Source: Peptoniphilus vaginalis (lineage in GTDB: Bacteria; Bacillota; Clostridia; Tissierellales; Peptoniphilaceae). Taken from it: a stretch of DNA of 64,000 nt. This document shows, piece after piece, positions 8,839-19,225 of the stretch. Where the stretch lies: positions 496,001-560,000 of the forward strand of contig NZ_FXLP01000004.1 of NCBI RefSeq assembly GCF_900176605.1. Direction: 5' to 3'. Made by a program: the position numbers and the translations under genes. Below the pieces are notes generated by a model. The model ran no database searches and was not told the DNA's origin. It saw nothing but the letters and a program-made list of their open reading frames with translations. Each line of letters begins with the position of its first letter. The stretch's first letter is position 1.

Positions 8839-10023
8839 TTAAATATTTTCAAAAGTTCCTAGGACTTCTGGTTTTTTATTTCTTACCATGACTTTGCCCA
8901 GGGCGAGGACTGTTTCTATTTCTAATGTTTTTTCATCTAAGAGGTTAATGTCTGCGTCGCATCCAACTTTGATTGACCCCTTAGTCTTTAGGGACAAGAT
9001 CTTGGCTGGGTTGGTTGTAAGACCTCTTAGGGCGATTTCTAGTGGGATTTCTTCTTTGAAGGCGCACTCTTGTATGGCTTCTAAGAGGCAAGATGATTTG
9101 CCAATGCCAAGTCCCAGGTATTCATTCTTTTCGTTGAACATTGGGAAGCTGCCTTGTCCGTCTGATGTGAAGGTGAAGTTGTCTAGGCAGATTTTTTCAT
9201 CTAGGATGCGTTTTAATGCTTTGGAGATTCTCACTTCGCCATATTCTTTTTCCCAGAGGTCGGGGTCATCGGCGCCTGTAAAGTCGCAGTAGCCACCACG
9301 TTTTAAATACTTGATGCTTTCTTCAAATAGTTCTGGGTTTCTACCACAGTGGGTTGGCAAAAATTGTGAAATTGGAATTTCTGTTTCGTCAACTGCTCGG
9401 TTGAGGTAGGCTAGGTTGGATTTGCCGTCGCCCATGTGGATGTTTATTATCCCAGCCTTGCCAGATAGCATGCCAGCAACTCTGACGTTGGCAGCAAGTC
9501 TTATGAACTCTTCAAAGGTTGGTTGTGAGGACCTGTGGTCGGAGAGGGCAATTTCTCCTGCCCCAATGATCTTGTCTATTGACATGATGTCCTTCATTAC
9601 ATCGCCAGTGAGGGTTGGCGTTGGGACTTGGTAGGCTCCTGTGTAGATGTAGGATGTGATTCCTTCTTCTTCAAGGCCTCTTGCCTTGGCAAGGAGGGCA
9701 GAGGTATCTCTTGCCAGTCCATCTGTGCCAAGGGTTCCTACTACTGTTGTGACACCAGCTTTTGTTAGGGTTGTAAGTGTTATCTCAGGTGTTCTTGTTT
9801 TGAAGCCACCTTCTCCACCGCCACCAAGTATGTGAACGTGGGAGTCTATGAAGCCAGGTGTTAAAATTTTTCCTGTGCCGTCAATTTCTTCTACTTCCAT
9901 GCAGGACACCTTTAGCTTTATCTCGTCTTCTATGCCTGCAATTTTGTCGCCAAGTATTAGGACGTCTTTGGTACCTAAAAAGTCTGGGCTATAAACTTTT
10001 ACATTTTTAATAAGTTTAATCAT
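8839..10023 (-). CDS. iadA: Isoaspartyl dipeptidase (beta-aspartyl peptidase), amidohydrolase family
   Basis: 394 residues. It hydrolyses beta-aspartyl dipeptides arising from damaged proteins or diet. Amidohydrolase metal motif HVHILGGGGEGGF, then GEIALSDHRSSQPTF, HMGDGKSNL, QFLPTHCGRN and the metal-binding aspartate region TFTSDGQGS are all recognisable IadA signatures. In the E. coli enzyme a carboxylated lysine bridges the metals in KCAISDHRS; here the position reads E in GEIALSDHRS. It lies 11 bp downstream of a YfcC-type carrier gene on the same strand, so transport and hydrolysis of the peptide or its product are probably linked. Confidence 0.9.
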   Translation of the reverse strand: MIKLIKNVKVYSPDFLGTKDVLILGDKIAGIEDEIKLKVSCMEVEEIDGTGKILTPGFIDSHVHILGGGGEGGFKTRTPEITLTTLTKAGVTTVVGTLGTDGLARDTSALLAKARGLEEEGITSYIYTGAYQVPTPTLTGDVMKDIMSIDKIIGAGEIALSDHRSSQPTFEEFIRLAANVRVAGMLSGKAGIINIHMGDGKSNLAYLNRAVDETEIPISQFLPTHCGRNPELFEESIKYLKRGGYCDFTGADDPDLWEKEYGEVRISKALKRILDEKICLDNFTFTSDGQGSFPMFNEKNEYLGLGIGKSSCLLEAIQECAFKEEIPLEIALRGLTTNPAKILSLKTKGSIKVGCDADINLLDEKTLEIETVLALGKVMVRNKKPEVLGTFENI

Positions 10024-10034
10024 CTTATCACTTC

Positions 10035-11747
10035 CTATTGAAAATTAATCATTACTGCAATAATTAGGATTATTGAACCAAGTAGGAAGAAGAAGGCTTG
10101 CATCTTGATTTGGAATTTCGCCCACTTGGACCAGTCAATACCTGCAACACCAAGGACACCAATTAAACTTGCTGATACTGGTGTAAAGGCATCCATAAAG
10201 CCTGCACCCATTTGGTAGGCAAGGACTGCGATTTGCCTTGAAAGACCAACGAGGTCAGCAAGGGGTGCCATGATAGGCATTGTCAAGGCAGCTTGTCCTG
10301 AGTTGGATGTAACTACTAGGTTGAAGAGTGATTGGAAGAGGTACATGCCAATTGCTGCTAGAGCCTTTGGAACTCCTGCGAAGGCATTGCCCATGGAGTA
10401 AAGAATTGTGTTTAAGGCAGAGAAGGAATTTGCATCACTGCCACCAAGTACAATTAGAATACCCTTTGCCATACCTACAACTACTGCAGTGCCTGCTAGG
10501 TCTGCTGCACCTGATTGGAAGCAGGAAGCCATATCGTTAATTGTCATATTGTTTAGCTTGAAGATTACAGCTGTAAGTCCTGCTACTAGACCCATTACAA
10601 AGAATTGGGATGCGATTTCTGGGATGTAGTAACCTTGTTTCATAACTCCCCAAACTATCCAAACTAATACTGCTAGCATTTCAAGTAGGATGATCTTGTG
10701 ACCAAGTTTAAATTCTTGGGCCGAATCGTCTTCTGCTAATTTTTCCCTAAATTTGTTGTCTGTTTCATATACTACTGAGTGACTTGGGTTCTTACGAATT
10801 CTTTCTGCATAAACCATAGTGTAGGCTGCACCAAGTCCTGTTACGATAACCCAGCAGGCAAGTCTAAAGCCTGCACCAGATAGTACTGGTATGCCAGCTA
10901 TACCTTGGGCAATGGCAACTGAGAAAGGACTCATCCATGAAACTGCGTTGCCAAGTTGTGATGCAACGAAGGTAACTGTAACTGCAACAATGGAGTCGTA
11001 GCCAAGGGCAATTACAAAGGGAACCATGACCATGGAGAAGGGGATGACTTCTTCACTCATACCAAAGGTAGCTCCACCAAGTGAGAAGAGATAGAATAAA
11101 ATTGGAATTGCAAATTTTTCAAGGCCCTTTGTCTTGTTGATTACGGCATAGATACCTGCATCAATGGCACCAGTTGACATAATGATACCAAAGGCGCCAC
11201 CAACAACTAAAAGAAGTGCAACAATACCAACTGCTGATCCGTACTTATCTCCTGATACAAGACCTTCGAAGAGGTAGTTAAGGAAACCAAAGCCATTAAA
11301 GTCATCTGTTCCCCAAATTTTTGCAGTCTTGTTTAGGTTGACAGAATTGTCATAAAACTTGTCCTCATAAAGTCCGTAGAGTACATCATCTGTCAAGCCA
11401 ACCTTGTCAAGGGTAGCTTGGTCCCAAGTGTCTGCTGGAGTCTTTAAAAGTTCTCCAAAGGCCTCTTGGTCTACTTCATTTTCTTCTAAGATAGGCTTGT
11501 CTTGATACAATTTGTCAAGATTTTGTGCTAAGAAGTCCTTGTTGAGAGGATGCATGTACCTAAAGGTATCAGTTTGCAAAACTGTTCTCTTGTCAATTTC
11601 GCCAGAGGCATTTTCAAATTCAACTTCGTGAGTTGAGAATTTACCAGCCGGGATTAAAAAAGTTAGACCCCAACAGATAAGAACTACAACAAAAATAATT
11701 GCATAAGTGTGTGGCGTTTTGAATTTTGTTAAATCTTTTTTGCTCAT
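10035..11747 (-). CDS. yfcC: YfcC-family (AbgT/DcuC-like) amino acid or peptide carrier
   Basis: 570 residues, about 12-13 membrane spans. After the first span (TYAIIFVVVLICWGLTFLIPAGKF, quoted in part: IPAGKF) comes a roughly 110-residue hydrophilic extracellular insertion, then the transport core with GGAFGIIMSTGAIDAGI and SNSGQAALTMPIMAPLADL, typical of the YfcC family. ATG 11747 is preferred to the one at 11780 because AAGGAG precedes it. It is upstream of iadA in the same transcription unit. Substrate is not proven; the neighbour suggests acidic dipeptides or aspartate-related amino acids. Confidence 0.82.
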   Translation of the reverse strand: MSKKDLTKFKTPHTYAIIFVVVLICWGLTFLIPAGKFSTHEVEFENASGEIDKRTVLQTDTFRYMHPLNKDFLAQNLDKLYQDKPILEENEVDQEAFGELLKTPADTWDQATLDKVGLTDDVLYGLYEDKFYDNSVNLNKTAKIWGTDDFNGFGFLNYLFEGLVSGDKYGSAVGIVALLLVVGGAFGIIMSTGAIDAGIYAVINKTKGLEKFAIPILFYLFSLGGATFGMSEEVIPFSMVMVPFVIALGYDSIVAVTVTFVASQLGNAVSWMSPFSVAIAQGIAGIPVLSGAGFRLACWVIVTGLGAAYTMVYAERIRKNPSHSVVYETDNKFREKLAEDDSAQEFKLGHKIILLEMLAVLVWIVWGVMKQGYYIPEIASQFFVMGLVAGLTAVIFKLNNMTINDMASCFQSGAADLAGTAVVVGMAKGILIVLGGSDANSFSALNTILYSMGNAFAGVPKALAAIGMYLFQSLFNLVVTSNSGQAALTMPIMAPLADLVGLSRQIAVLAYQMGAGFMDAFTPVSASLIGVLGVAGIDWSKWAKFQIKMQAFFFLLGSIILIIAVMINFQ

Positions 11748-12137
11748 AATTTTCTCCTTTCGAGTTAAGATTTTATCCATAGTATTCTTTAAGAGTCTGG
11801 GTAAATTTTATGAATTTTATAAAATTTATGAGTTTATAAAAATTTCCGAGGTCTTTAAAGTCAGCTAAGTTATTAAAAAATATAAGCTCGGGGTCTTGGA
11901 CGAGTTTATAAACTTTTGTAACTTAGTAAATTGTTATGGACTTATAAAAAAGATAGGACCTCCTAGATATTTATAAAGTTTTTGCTTTAAAGGAGTCTAC
12001 CTTTGTAATTAGTATATATCAAAAGGCCTTCACTTTGTAGAAGCAATCTATTTACTAGGGACTTTTTTATATTTTTTCTTTGACTTACATATACTTGGCT
12101 TGTAAGTCTTATAAATGATTTTTATTTAGGGCATAAG
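11748..12137. other. AT-rich noncoding stretch
   Basis: Very AT-rich sequence with repeated near-palindromic snatches such as TTTATGAATTTTATAAAATTTATGAGTT style runs (11806 onward). The promoter of the leftward yfcC-iadA unit must lie here but no convincing -35/-10 pair stands out. No coding potential that I would defend. Confidence 0.5.
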
Positions 12138-12200
12138 AAAAAGCTATGACTTACTCATAGCTTTTCTTAGTATATTTTCGATTTTGCTTAGTTAATTTTT
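12138..12200. repeat. Direct repeat, copy 1, flanking the subtilase gene
   Basis: Contains hairpin AAAGCTATGA/TCATAGCTTT followed by TCTTAGTATATTTTCGATTTT and GTTAGTTAATTTT-like sequence. A near-identical copy lies at 19317-19379, downstream of the subtilase. Could act as a terminator or be a dispersed repeat. Confidence 0.75.
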
Positions 12201-12443
12201 ATCGCTTTCAAATTTGATTTATTGTTTTTATTTTGTTTTTTATTAGGCCTTGATTTATAAAAATTACCGTAAAATCCTAAAAAAGCATTAATAATTTTAA
12301 AAGGAATTAGATTGGCATATTTAAGCCTTTTATTCAAGGGAAAAGTCAGTAATATTTTTAATTTTTCTAATGGTGATATCAATTGATAAAATATTGTATT
12401 TTTGTATTTAAATTCAAAAAATAATTTGTTAAACTATAAAAAG

Positions 12444-12459
12444 TTATCATTAATGATAA
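12444..12459. promoter_or_regulatory. Perfect 16-bp palindrome upstream of the subtilase (possible operator)
   Basis: TTATCATTAATGATAA is perfectly self-complementary and sits 29 bp before the ATG, within AT-rich promoter-like DNA. Size and composition resemble sites of Fur/PerR/DtxR-type regulators, but no regulator assignment can be made from sequence alone. Confidence 0.45.
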
Positions 12460-12487
12460 GTATTATTGTTAAAAATTTGGAGGTAAT

Positions 12488-15400
12488 ATGAATAAAAATT
12501 TAAAAATATATTCTTCGCTAGGTTTATCTTTAATTTTTGTAATGAGTTCTTTTAATGGAGTTTTTGCTGAAGGCAATAATATTAACAAGCCTTTAAGTGA
12601 GACTGAGAGACTTGTTATAAGTCAAAAGGAAAAGAATTCCAATAAAAGTAAAATTCTTGAAGATTTTGAAAAAGATGAAGCTTGCGTAAAGGTTAAGAGG
12701 GAAAAGGTAGTTTACTTTGTAGAATTTGATAATGTAGCTAACAAGGCCCAAGTTATAAATAGCTTAAAAGAGATTAAGGATGTAAAAGTTCTTTATGAAT
12801 ACAATATTTTGTTCCAGGCTGTTTCCGTTGAAGCTTACCCTGAAGAGCTTGACAAGTTAAAAAGCATTAAGGGCGTAAAAGATGTTGAAAGGGCTGGCAA
12901 GTTAGTTCCTCTTATGGAAAATGCGAGAAAACTTGTTGGCGTCGACAGGGCAAGCGACTATCTAAAAAGTTTAAATGCAATTAATGCAAATCTTGGCAAG
13001 AACTATGATGGTAGAGGGATGATTATTGCCAACATTGATACGGGTATGGATGCAAGTCATAAGGCTATGCGTATTGATGATGATGCTAAGAATTCTCTAA
13101 AGTTAAAAAAGGATGATCTAAAGGGTTCTGATAAGGAGTTTTGGCTTTCTGATAAGGTACCACATTCTTTTAATTACTTAAATGGTGGCAAGATAACAAC
13201 AGAGAAGTATGATGATGGTTCAGATTATCATGACCCACATGGCATGCACATTGCTGGGATTTTGGCTGCTAATGATACTGATGAAGATATTAAGGCCCAT
13301 AAGGGAATAAGAGGTATCGCTCCTAATGCTCAACTTTTTTCTTATAAGATGTATTCAGATGCAAGCGATGGATTTGCTGGTGATGAGACTATGTTTCACG
13401 CCTTTGAAGACTGTATAAAACATGATGTTGATGTTATTTCTGTTTCTTCTGGATTCACAGGAACTGGTTTGGCTGGAGAAAAGTACTGGCAAGCCATTAG
13501 ATCTTTGAGGAAGGCTGGAATTCCTATATGTGTAGCGACAGGTAATTATGCAACTTCATCTTCTAGCTCGTCATGGGACAGGTATGCAAATAATTCTCTT
13601 AAGATGACTGATACTGGTAATGTTACTAGGACGGCAGCACATGAAGATGCTATTGCTGTTGCTTCTTCTAGAAATACAAAAATCGAATATGAAGGCGTAA
13701 ATATTGGAGGCAAGGATTTTAGGTATTCACAAATTGGTGCCTTCTTCGATAAGAGAAATTTCAAACAAGATAAGTACAAGTTCATATATTTGGGACAATG
13801 CCAAGATGAAGATATTGCTGGTAAGGATTTAAAAGATAAGATTGTTGTAATGGATAGGATTTATACCAAGGACTTAAAATACTCATTTAAAAAGGTATTT
13901 GATAAGGGAGCAAGGGGTGTAGTTGTAGTTAATACTGTGTCCTATTACAACAGAGATGATTGGGAAAATATTCCTGCCATGGGATATGAAGAAGATGAAA
14001 ATACAAGAGTTCCTGTATTTTCAGTATCAGGTATGGATGGTAAGTTAATCTGGGATATGATTTGCGGCAGAACTCCTGATGAAAAAGAAGATTTCAAGGC
14101 AAAGAACTCTGACTATAGAATTGATATGGAGAAGTATAATTCTAAAAAACCTAAGGTTGGAGAGGAAAAAGAGCTTAGTATAAAATTCTTAGATCATAAG
14201 ATTACCTGGGAAGATACTAATGTGCCAGCTGGTTCCACTTCTTGGGGTCCTAGAATAGACTTGATGTTAAAGCCAGATGTATCTGCTCCAGGTAAGAATA
14301 TTTATTCAACTTTAAACAAGATAGATGGGGTGGATAATTATCAATATATGTCAGGAACATCTATGGCAGCGCCTGTTGTTTCTGCTTCTACTGTCTTAAT
14401 TAGGCCAAGGATAAAGGAGCTTGTCAAGGAACCAGTTATTAAGGCAAGGGGAATTGATGTAACTTCTCTTACTAAAATAATGCTTCAGAATACTTCTAGA
14501 CCAATGATTGATCCAACAACAGATGATGGTAAGGGCAATTATCTATTTGCATCGCCAAGACAACAGGGATCGGGTCTTATTAATGTTGAAAGGGCATTGA
14601 AGAGTAATTTAATCATTTCATATAAGGTGGAAGATTCAGTGGGAGAAATGAACTCTTATGGAGCGGTTTCTCTTAAAGAAATAAAGTCTGACAAAAAAGA
14701 TTTTACTATAAATATAGACAATCCTTCTGACAGGGATATTACTGTTAAAGTTTCTTCGTCAAAGGTAACTACTGATGGAGAAGTTAATAAGAAAAAATTA
14801 GATGAACAATATAAGGATGAAAGTAGTAAGGATGGTATCCAAAATATTGCAGAAATTCATCCTAAAGAGGTTAAAGGAGCAAGTATAAGTTTTGCACAAG
14901 ATGAGATTACAATTCCTGCAAGGGGTTCGTTTAATTTAGGTGCTACTCTTAATGTTGGAGAAGCAAGGGACAAGGATATGTTCGTAGAGGCCTTTATTAA
15001 TTTTGAATCTAAGGAAGAGAAGGAGAATGTAAAAGATCCACAACCTTCACTTTCAATGCCTGTGATGGGTTTTGCTGGAGATTGGAATAAGGAGCCTATT
15101 ATAGACAAGTGGGCATGGGAAGATGGTTCTAGATCCAAGGGGATTGTAGGTTATGATGATGAGGGTAATCCAAAAATTCCTGGCACTTTAAACAAGGGCC
15201 GTGGTGGTGAACATGGAATAGATTTATTTAAACCAGCTGGTGTAATTCAAAATAGAGAAAATGAAAATAAGACTCTAGACCAGGACCCTGAATTATTTGC
15301 TTTTAACAATTCACAAGATTTTACAATGAGTTCCACAGGTGAAAGTAAAATTATTTCTAAAAATGAAATTGATAGGGGGCTTACTCCTAGTCCTTTGATA

Positions 15401-18400
15401 TTAAGATCAGCTTCTGATTGTAAAATTTCCATTGTAAATACTATGGATGAAAAGAATCAAAAAGATCTTAAGGTAATTACAGTGGATCATTTTATAAAGG
15501 GGATTTTAAACTCTAAGAGAAGTGACGCTAAGGGGATTAAGTCTTCAAAATTAAAAGTCTATGGAGATTTGAGATGGGACGGATTGATTTATAATCCTCA
15601 TGCAGAAGATAAGAGTGATTCAAATTATGTGGAAGGAAAATTTGATCCTATTGCAGAGGGCCAATACTATTACAAATTCCAATACAGGCTTTCTCCTAAA
15701 TATCCTTATCAAGTTTCTTATATTCCTGTAAAAATTGATAGGACTCCACCTAAAATTATTAGCTTAAATGCAGATAATCCTGATGAAATGATCTTAAAGG
15801 TTAAGGATACTTACCATGTTCAAAACGATCACAGTAAGACTTTATTCCAAAGGGATCAAGAAAAGAATTCAGGTGATTTTAAAGAAACAAATAACAAGGT
15901 TTGGTTTGCAGGCGCTGCCTTTATCAATGAAGATGGAGAAATCGAAGAGAATTTAAAGGTAGTAAATACTGGAAAAGTTGACAAGTATGGTAGCTTTGAG
16001 ATGGATAAGGAAGGAAATTCTGTTTATAAGATTCTTGGAGCAAATAAAAATCTTCTTGGCAAGACCTTAGAGGTAGCGGCACTTGATGGGGCATCAAACT
16101 TCACTAATCTTTATAGGGTTAAGTTTGACAATGAAGTTAAGGATGGTAAACTTGCTTATTATTTGGAAGATGGTAAAAATACTAAGCTTGGGGAAATTGG
16201 TGCATCTAAACTTAAAAATGTAGAAAACAAAGATCACGAAGAAAATAAGAATGAAAATAAACTAGAAAAGAATAGTAGAGAAAATATCAGTGAAAAACCT
16301 GCAGTAGTCCTTGACGACAACTCTTATGTAAAGCAGCTTTCTGAAGAGGATACAAAGAGAATTATAAAACCAAAAGAAACAGTGACTACCAATGAATTTA
16401 CTGGAGATACAAGTACTGACTATGATTATGGTGATATAAGTTCAGTAGATAAATATGGTATTCCTTCTAAATATTCTAATGGCGACCCAATGGAGTTTAA
16501 GGATAAGGATCTTGCAGCATTAAAGGATATGGGTTATGTTGGGAAAATTGTCCCTGACGAAAGGGGAGGTTTTGACTTAAGTGGATATGTAAAAAATGTA
16601 TCTCCTGATGCAAAAATTTATTTTAGATCTACAAGAATGATACAGACCAATAAGAGAGAAGAACTAAAGAGGGTTCCTGGTTCTTATGACGAAAAAACTC
16701 ACTCTTTCAAATTTAATTTATGGGGAAATAAGGATGATGTTGACAACAATAAGGGAACTGACTACAAGGGAGACATTGAATTATATGTAGTAGATGGTAA
16801 AGAGAGAAGCGAGAGTATTTTCCTCAGAATGCCAAAGGAAATAAATGATAGTGTAGAGAAAAAGCAAAAGGCAAAACTATTAACTTCACAAAAAAGTATT
16901 ATTGAACTTGGAAAAGCTGAACTAGGTGGCGAACTTAAAGAGAAAAAGGATGAAAATGGAAAAGTTCATTATGAAGTAAAAGATGAACTTAAAATAAGCA
17001 AGGGTTATGGAGTTAGAATCATCTCCAGAAATCCAGGTAAGACAGGCTTAGATGCTAATTATAGGAAAGATTTCATAAATAATAATGAAGATGTAAAGAT
17101 TGTTGATGCATATATCTGGGGTCTTGATGGCTTTAATGTAATTAGATATGAAATTTACAAGTTAGATGGCAGTGGAGTGCTTAAAGAAGAAAACTTAGTT
17201 GAAGAAATGGGCAAGTGTCTTTACATCGATAGGGATGGAGTTCAATTAGACATGGACCAAGATACATTTAATCCTTACACTGATGGAGGAAAAGGGGAAC
17301 TTTATGTTAGGAAGAGTCCACATACCCTAAGAGGAAGGATTGGAGATAAGGGTGGCTTTAACTGGCACCTTAGAATAAATGAATCAATGGTAGACCAATA
17401 TTTAATTTATGGTGATTTGAAATCTGATAACTCAAAGGATTTTGAAGTTACATTTGATGTAAGGGACAATGATGTAATGGATTGGTCTGCTAAGGACTAT
17501 AAATTAAATGGTCCAGAAAAAGAAATTTTATCACAATATAGGATTTATTTAGACATCGTTAAACCAGATATAAAATTATCTAAAAATGAAATTAGTGGAA
17601 ATGACATTTTGCTTAAATATAAGGACAAAACTTATTATCTTAATATCTCTGACAAGAGAGATGGTGACAAAGTAGGACGTGTAGAAAGCAGTAAAATTTA
17701 TGTAAATGGTAAAGAATTTGATTCAACTAAAAATTTTGAAGATTATGCCAAAGGTGGAAAAGTTGAAGTAAGAGTAGTAGCCTCAGACTATGCAAAGAAT
17801 ACAAGTGTGAAAATTTACTCTATTGACCTAGATTCAGATACAATTACTGAAGTAGAAAACAAGGAAATAAAAGTAAAGGTTAATGGGGAAGAAGTACCTG
17901 TAAAAGAAGGCGAAGATTTTGTACTTCCAGAATTTACTGGGCCTGAAGAAAAGGGTAAAAAATTCATAGGATGGAATGTCGGAGGGGTAAATCAAAAACC
18001 TGGACACATCTTTATAGCTCAAGGGGGTATTGAAATCACTCCAAACTTTGAAGAAGTTAGACAAACTACACACAGGGTTGAATTTGAAGCCAATGGTGGA
18101 AGTGGAAGGATACCTTATATCAATGTTGGAGATAAGGAAGAAATTAACTTGCCACAAAATACATTCACTTCACCAAGTGGAAAAGTTTTTGATGGATGGA
18201 TTGTTTCTGGAAATAGAGGTAAGAAGAATCCAGGAGATAAAATTGAGGTTGATTCAGATATAACTATTACAGCTTCTTGGAAAGACATGGACAAGGAAGT
18301 GCCACAAGAAGATAATAAACCATCTAATGAAAATAGACCTTCAGATAATAAACCAGCTGATAGTTCTCCTGAAATAGAAAACAACTGGGATAAGGGTATT

Positions 18401-19024
18401 CTTAGAAGGAGAAGTCATGAAAACACAAGTAAAGTTGTGACAGGATCTAAGGGCAAAAACACAAGTATTTTCTCCTCTTATAATTCAAATCCAAGTTCTA
18501 TTGAAAATCACTGGGCAAAGAAGGCTATTATGTATGCAGTGGAAAAAAATTATTTCAAAGATATAGCTGACCTAAATAACTTTATGCCAGATAAGAGTCT
18601 AACAAGAGCTGAATTTGTAACTATACTTGGCAGGATTGCAAATATAGATGAAAGTAAGTATAAGGACAAGGTCTTTAATGATATTGATGCAAACAAGTAT
18701 TATTCACCATATATTGATTGGGCTTATAAGAATAAAATAGCAAGTGGATTTGGCGATGGTAAATTTATACCGGACAAGGAACTTTCAAGAGAAGAAATGT
18801 GTGCCTTTTTATCAAGATTTAACAAGGTTCATAAGATAAATAATAAAGAAGAAAATATTAAAATTAGCTTCAAAGATAAAAAGAATATTTCAGATTGGGC
18901 TAAGGAATCTGTGAGAGAAATGGTTAGACTAGGTCTAATCAAGGGAATGGACGATGGAAAATTCATGCCAAAAGAAAAATTAACAAGGGCACAAATTGCT
19001 CAAGTGGTATTTGGGATTAAGTAA
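12488..19024 (+). CDS. Giant secreted subtilase (S8) with SLH cell-wall anchor
   Basis: 2178 residues. Signal peptide at 1-27 (cleavage near VFA-EG), an inhibitor/propeptide-like region, then a subtilase domain with the triad Asp184 (NIDTGMD), His251 (DPHGMHIAG) and Ser625 (SGTSMAAP). A PA-like insertion lies between His and Ser (about 400-530). After the catalytic domain come Fn3/C5a-peptidase-like beta domains, a charged linker, two InlB/Flg_new-type repeats (about 1800-1935, e.g. VEFEANGGSG), a proline-rich linker, and three SLH repeats from about residue 2004 (HWAKKAIMYAVEKNYF; YIDWAYKNKIASGFGDGKF; RLGLIKGMDDGKFMPKEKLT). It is probably a cell-surface protease supplying peptides or cleaving host proteins, attached to pyruvylated wall polymer through SLH domains. 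GGAGGT precedes the start. Monocistronic. Confidence 0.93.
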   Translation: MNKNLKIYSSLGLSLIFVMSSFNGVFAEGNNINKPLSETERLVISQKEKNSNKSKILEDFEKDEACVKVKREKVVYFVEFDNVANKAQVINSLKEIKDVKVLYEYNILFQAVSVEAYPEELDKLKSIKGVKDVERAGKLVPLMENARKLVGVDRASDYLKSLNAINANLGKNYDGRGMIIANIDTGMDASHKAMRIDDDAKNSLKLKKDDLKGSDKEFWLSDKVPHSFNYLNGGKITTEKYDDGSDYHDPHGMHIAGILAANDTDEDIKAHKGIRGIAPNAQLFSYKMYSDASDGFAGDETMFHAFEDCIKHDVDVISVSSGFTGTGLAGEKYWQAIRSLRKAGIPICVATGNYATSSSSSSWDRYANNSLKMTDTGNVTRTAAHEDAIAVASSRNTKIEYEGVNIGGKDFRYSQIGAFFDKRNFKQDKYKFIYLGQCQDEDIAGKDLKDKIVVMDRIYTKDLKYSFKKVFDKGARGVVVVNTVSYYNRDDWENIPAMGYEEDENTRVPVFSVSGMDGKLIWDMICGRTPDEKEDFKAKNSDYRIDMEKYNSKKPKVGEEKELSIKFLDHKITWEDTNVPAGSTSWGPRIDLMLKPDVSAPGKNIYSTLNKIDGVDNYQYMSGTSMAAPVVSASTVLIRPRIKELVKEPVIKARGIDVTSLTKIMLQNTSRPMIDPTTDDGKGNYLFASPRQQGSGLINVERALKSNLIISYKVEDSVGEMNSYGAVSLKEIKSDKKDFTINIDNPSDRDITVKVSSSKVTTDGEVNKKKLDEQYKDESSKDGIQNIAEIHPKEVKGASISFAQDEITIPARGSFNLGATLNVGEARDKDMFVEAFINFESKEEKENVKDPQPSLSMPVMGFAGDWNKEPIIDKWAWEDGSRSKGIVGYDDEGNPKIPGTLNKGRGGEHGIDLFKPAGVIQNRENENKTLDQDPELFAFNNSQDFTMSSTGESKIISKNEIDRGLTPSPLILRSASDCKISIVNTMDEKNQKDLKVITVDHFIKGILNSKRSDAKGIKSSKLKVYGDLRWDGLIYNPHAEDKSDSNYVEGKFDPIAEGQYYYKFQYRLSPKYPYQVSYIPVKIDRTPPKIISLNADNPDEMILKVKDTYHVQNDHSKTLFQRDQEKNSGDFKETNNKVWFAGAAFINEDGEIEENLKVVNTGKVDKYGSFEMDKEGNSVYKILGANKNLLGKTLEVAALDGASNFTNLYRVKFDNEVKDGKLAYYLEDGKNTKLGEIGASKLKNVENKDHEENKNENKLEKNSRENISEKPAVVLDDNSYVKQLSEEDTKRIIKPKETVTTNEFTGDTSTDYDYGDISSVDKYGIPSKYSNGDPMEFKDKDLAALKDMGYVGKIVPDERGGFDLSGYVKNVSPDAKIYFRSTRMIQTNKREELKRVPGSYDEKTHSFKFNLWGNKDDVDNNKGTDYKGDIELYVVDGKERSESIFLRMPKEINDSVEKKQKAKLLTSQKSIIELGKAELGGELKEKKDENGKVHYEVKDELKISKGYGVRIISRNPGKTGLDANYRKDFINNNEDVKIVDAYIWGLDGFNVIRYEIYKLDGSGVLKEENLVEEMGKCLYIDRDGVQLDMDQDTFNPYTDGGKGELYVRKSPHTLRGRIGDKGGFNWHLRINESMVDQYLIYGDLKSDNSKDFEVTFDVRDNDVMDWSAKDYKLNGPEKEILSQYRIYLDIVKPDIKLSKNEISGNDILLKYKDKTYYLNISDKRDGDKVGRVESSKIYVNGKEFDSTKNFEDYAKGGKVEVRVVASDYAKNTSVKIYSIDLDSDTITEVENKEIKVKVNGEEVPVKEGEDFVLPEFTGPEEKGKKFIGWNVGGVNQKPGHIFIAQGGIEITPNFEEVRQTTHRVEFEANGGSGRIPYINVGDKEEINLPQNTFTSPSGKVFDGWIVSGNRGKKNPGDKIEVDSDITITASWKDMDKEVPQEDNKPSNENRPSDNKPADSSPEIENNWDKGILRRRSHENTSKVVTGSKGKNTSIFSSYNSNPSSIENHWAKKAIMYAVEKNYFKDIADLNNFMPDKSLTRAEFVTILGRIANIDESKYKDKVFNDIDANKYYSPYIDWAYKNKIASGFGDGKFIPDKELSREEMCAFLSRFNKVHKINNKEENIKISFKDKKNISDWAKESVREMVRLGLIKGMDDGKFMPKEKLTRAQIAQVVFGIK

Positions 19025-19044
19025 CAGGTCAAAAATAAAAAGTT

Positions 19045-19080
19045 TATGAGGCTCGAGAAATCGAGTCTCTTATTTTATTT
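19045..19080 (+). terminator. Terminator of the subtilase gene
   Basis: GAGGCTCGA-gaaa-TCGAGTCTC stem followed by TTATTTTATTT, about 25 bp after the stop. Confidence 0.75.
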
Positions 19081-19225
19081 CTTAGAGGAACAAAATAAAC
19101 TTGCAAAAGATACGATTATTTAGGAAAGATAATATTTGAAATAGGATATTATTTACAATTACGTAGTAGATTATAAATAAAAAGGGATGTTTTTGTTTTT
19201 CTGGAATAAGAAATTTGATCAAGTG

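Noticed and set aside
10328-10629. Frames opposite yfcC and similar long antisense frames throughout the window
   Set aside because: They are shadows of well-supported genes on the other strand, with no ribosome binding sites or recognisable domains.
12188-12382. 64-residue leftward frame in the AT-rich gap before the subtilase
   Set aside because: Lysine/asparagine-rich product of low-complexity DNA overlapping a noncoding repeat; no ribosome binding site.
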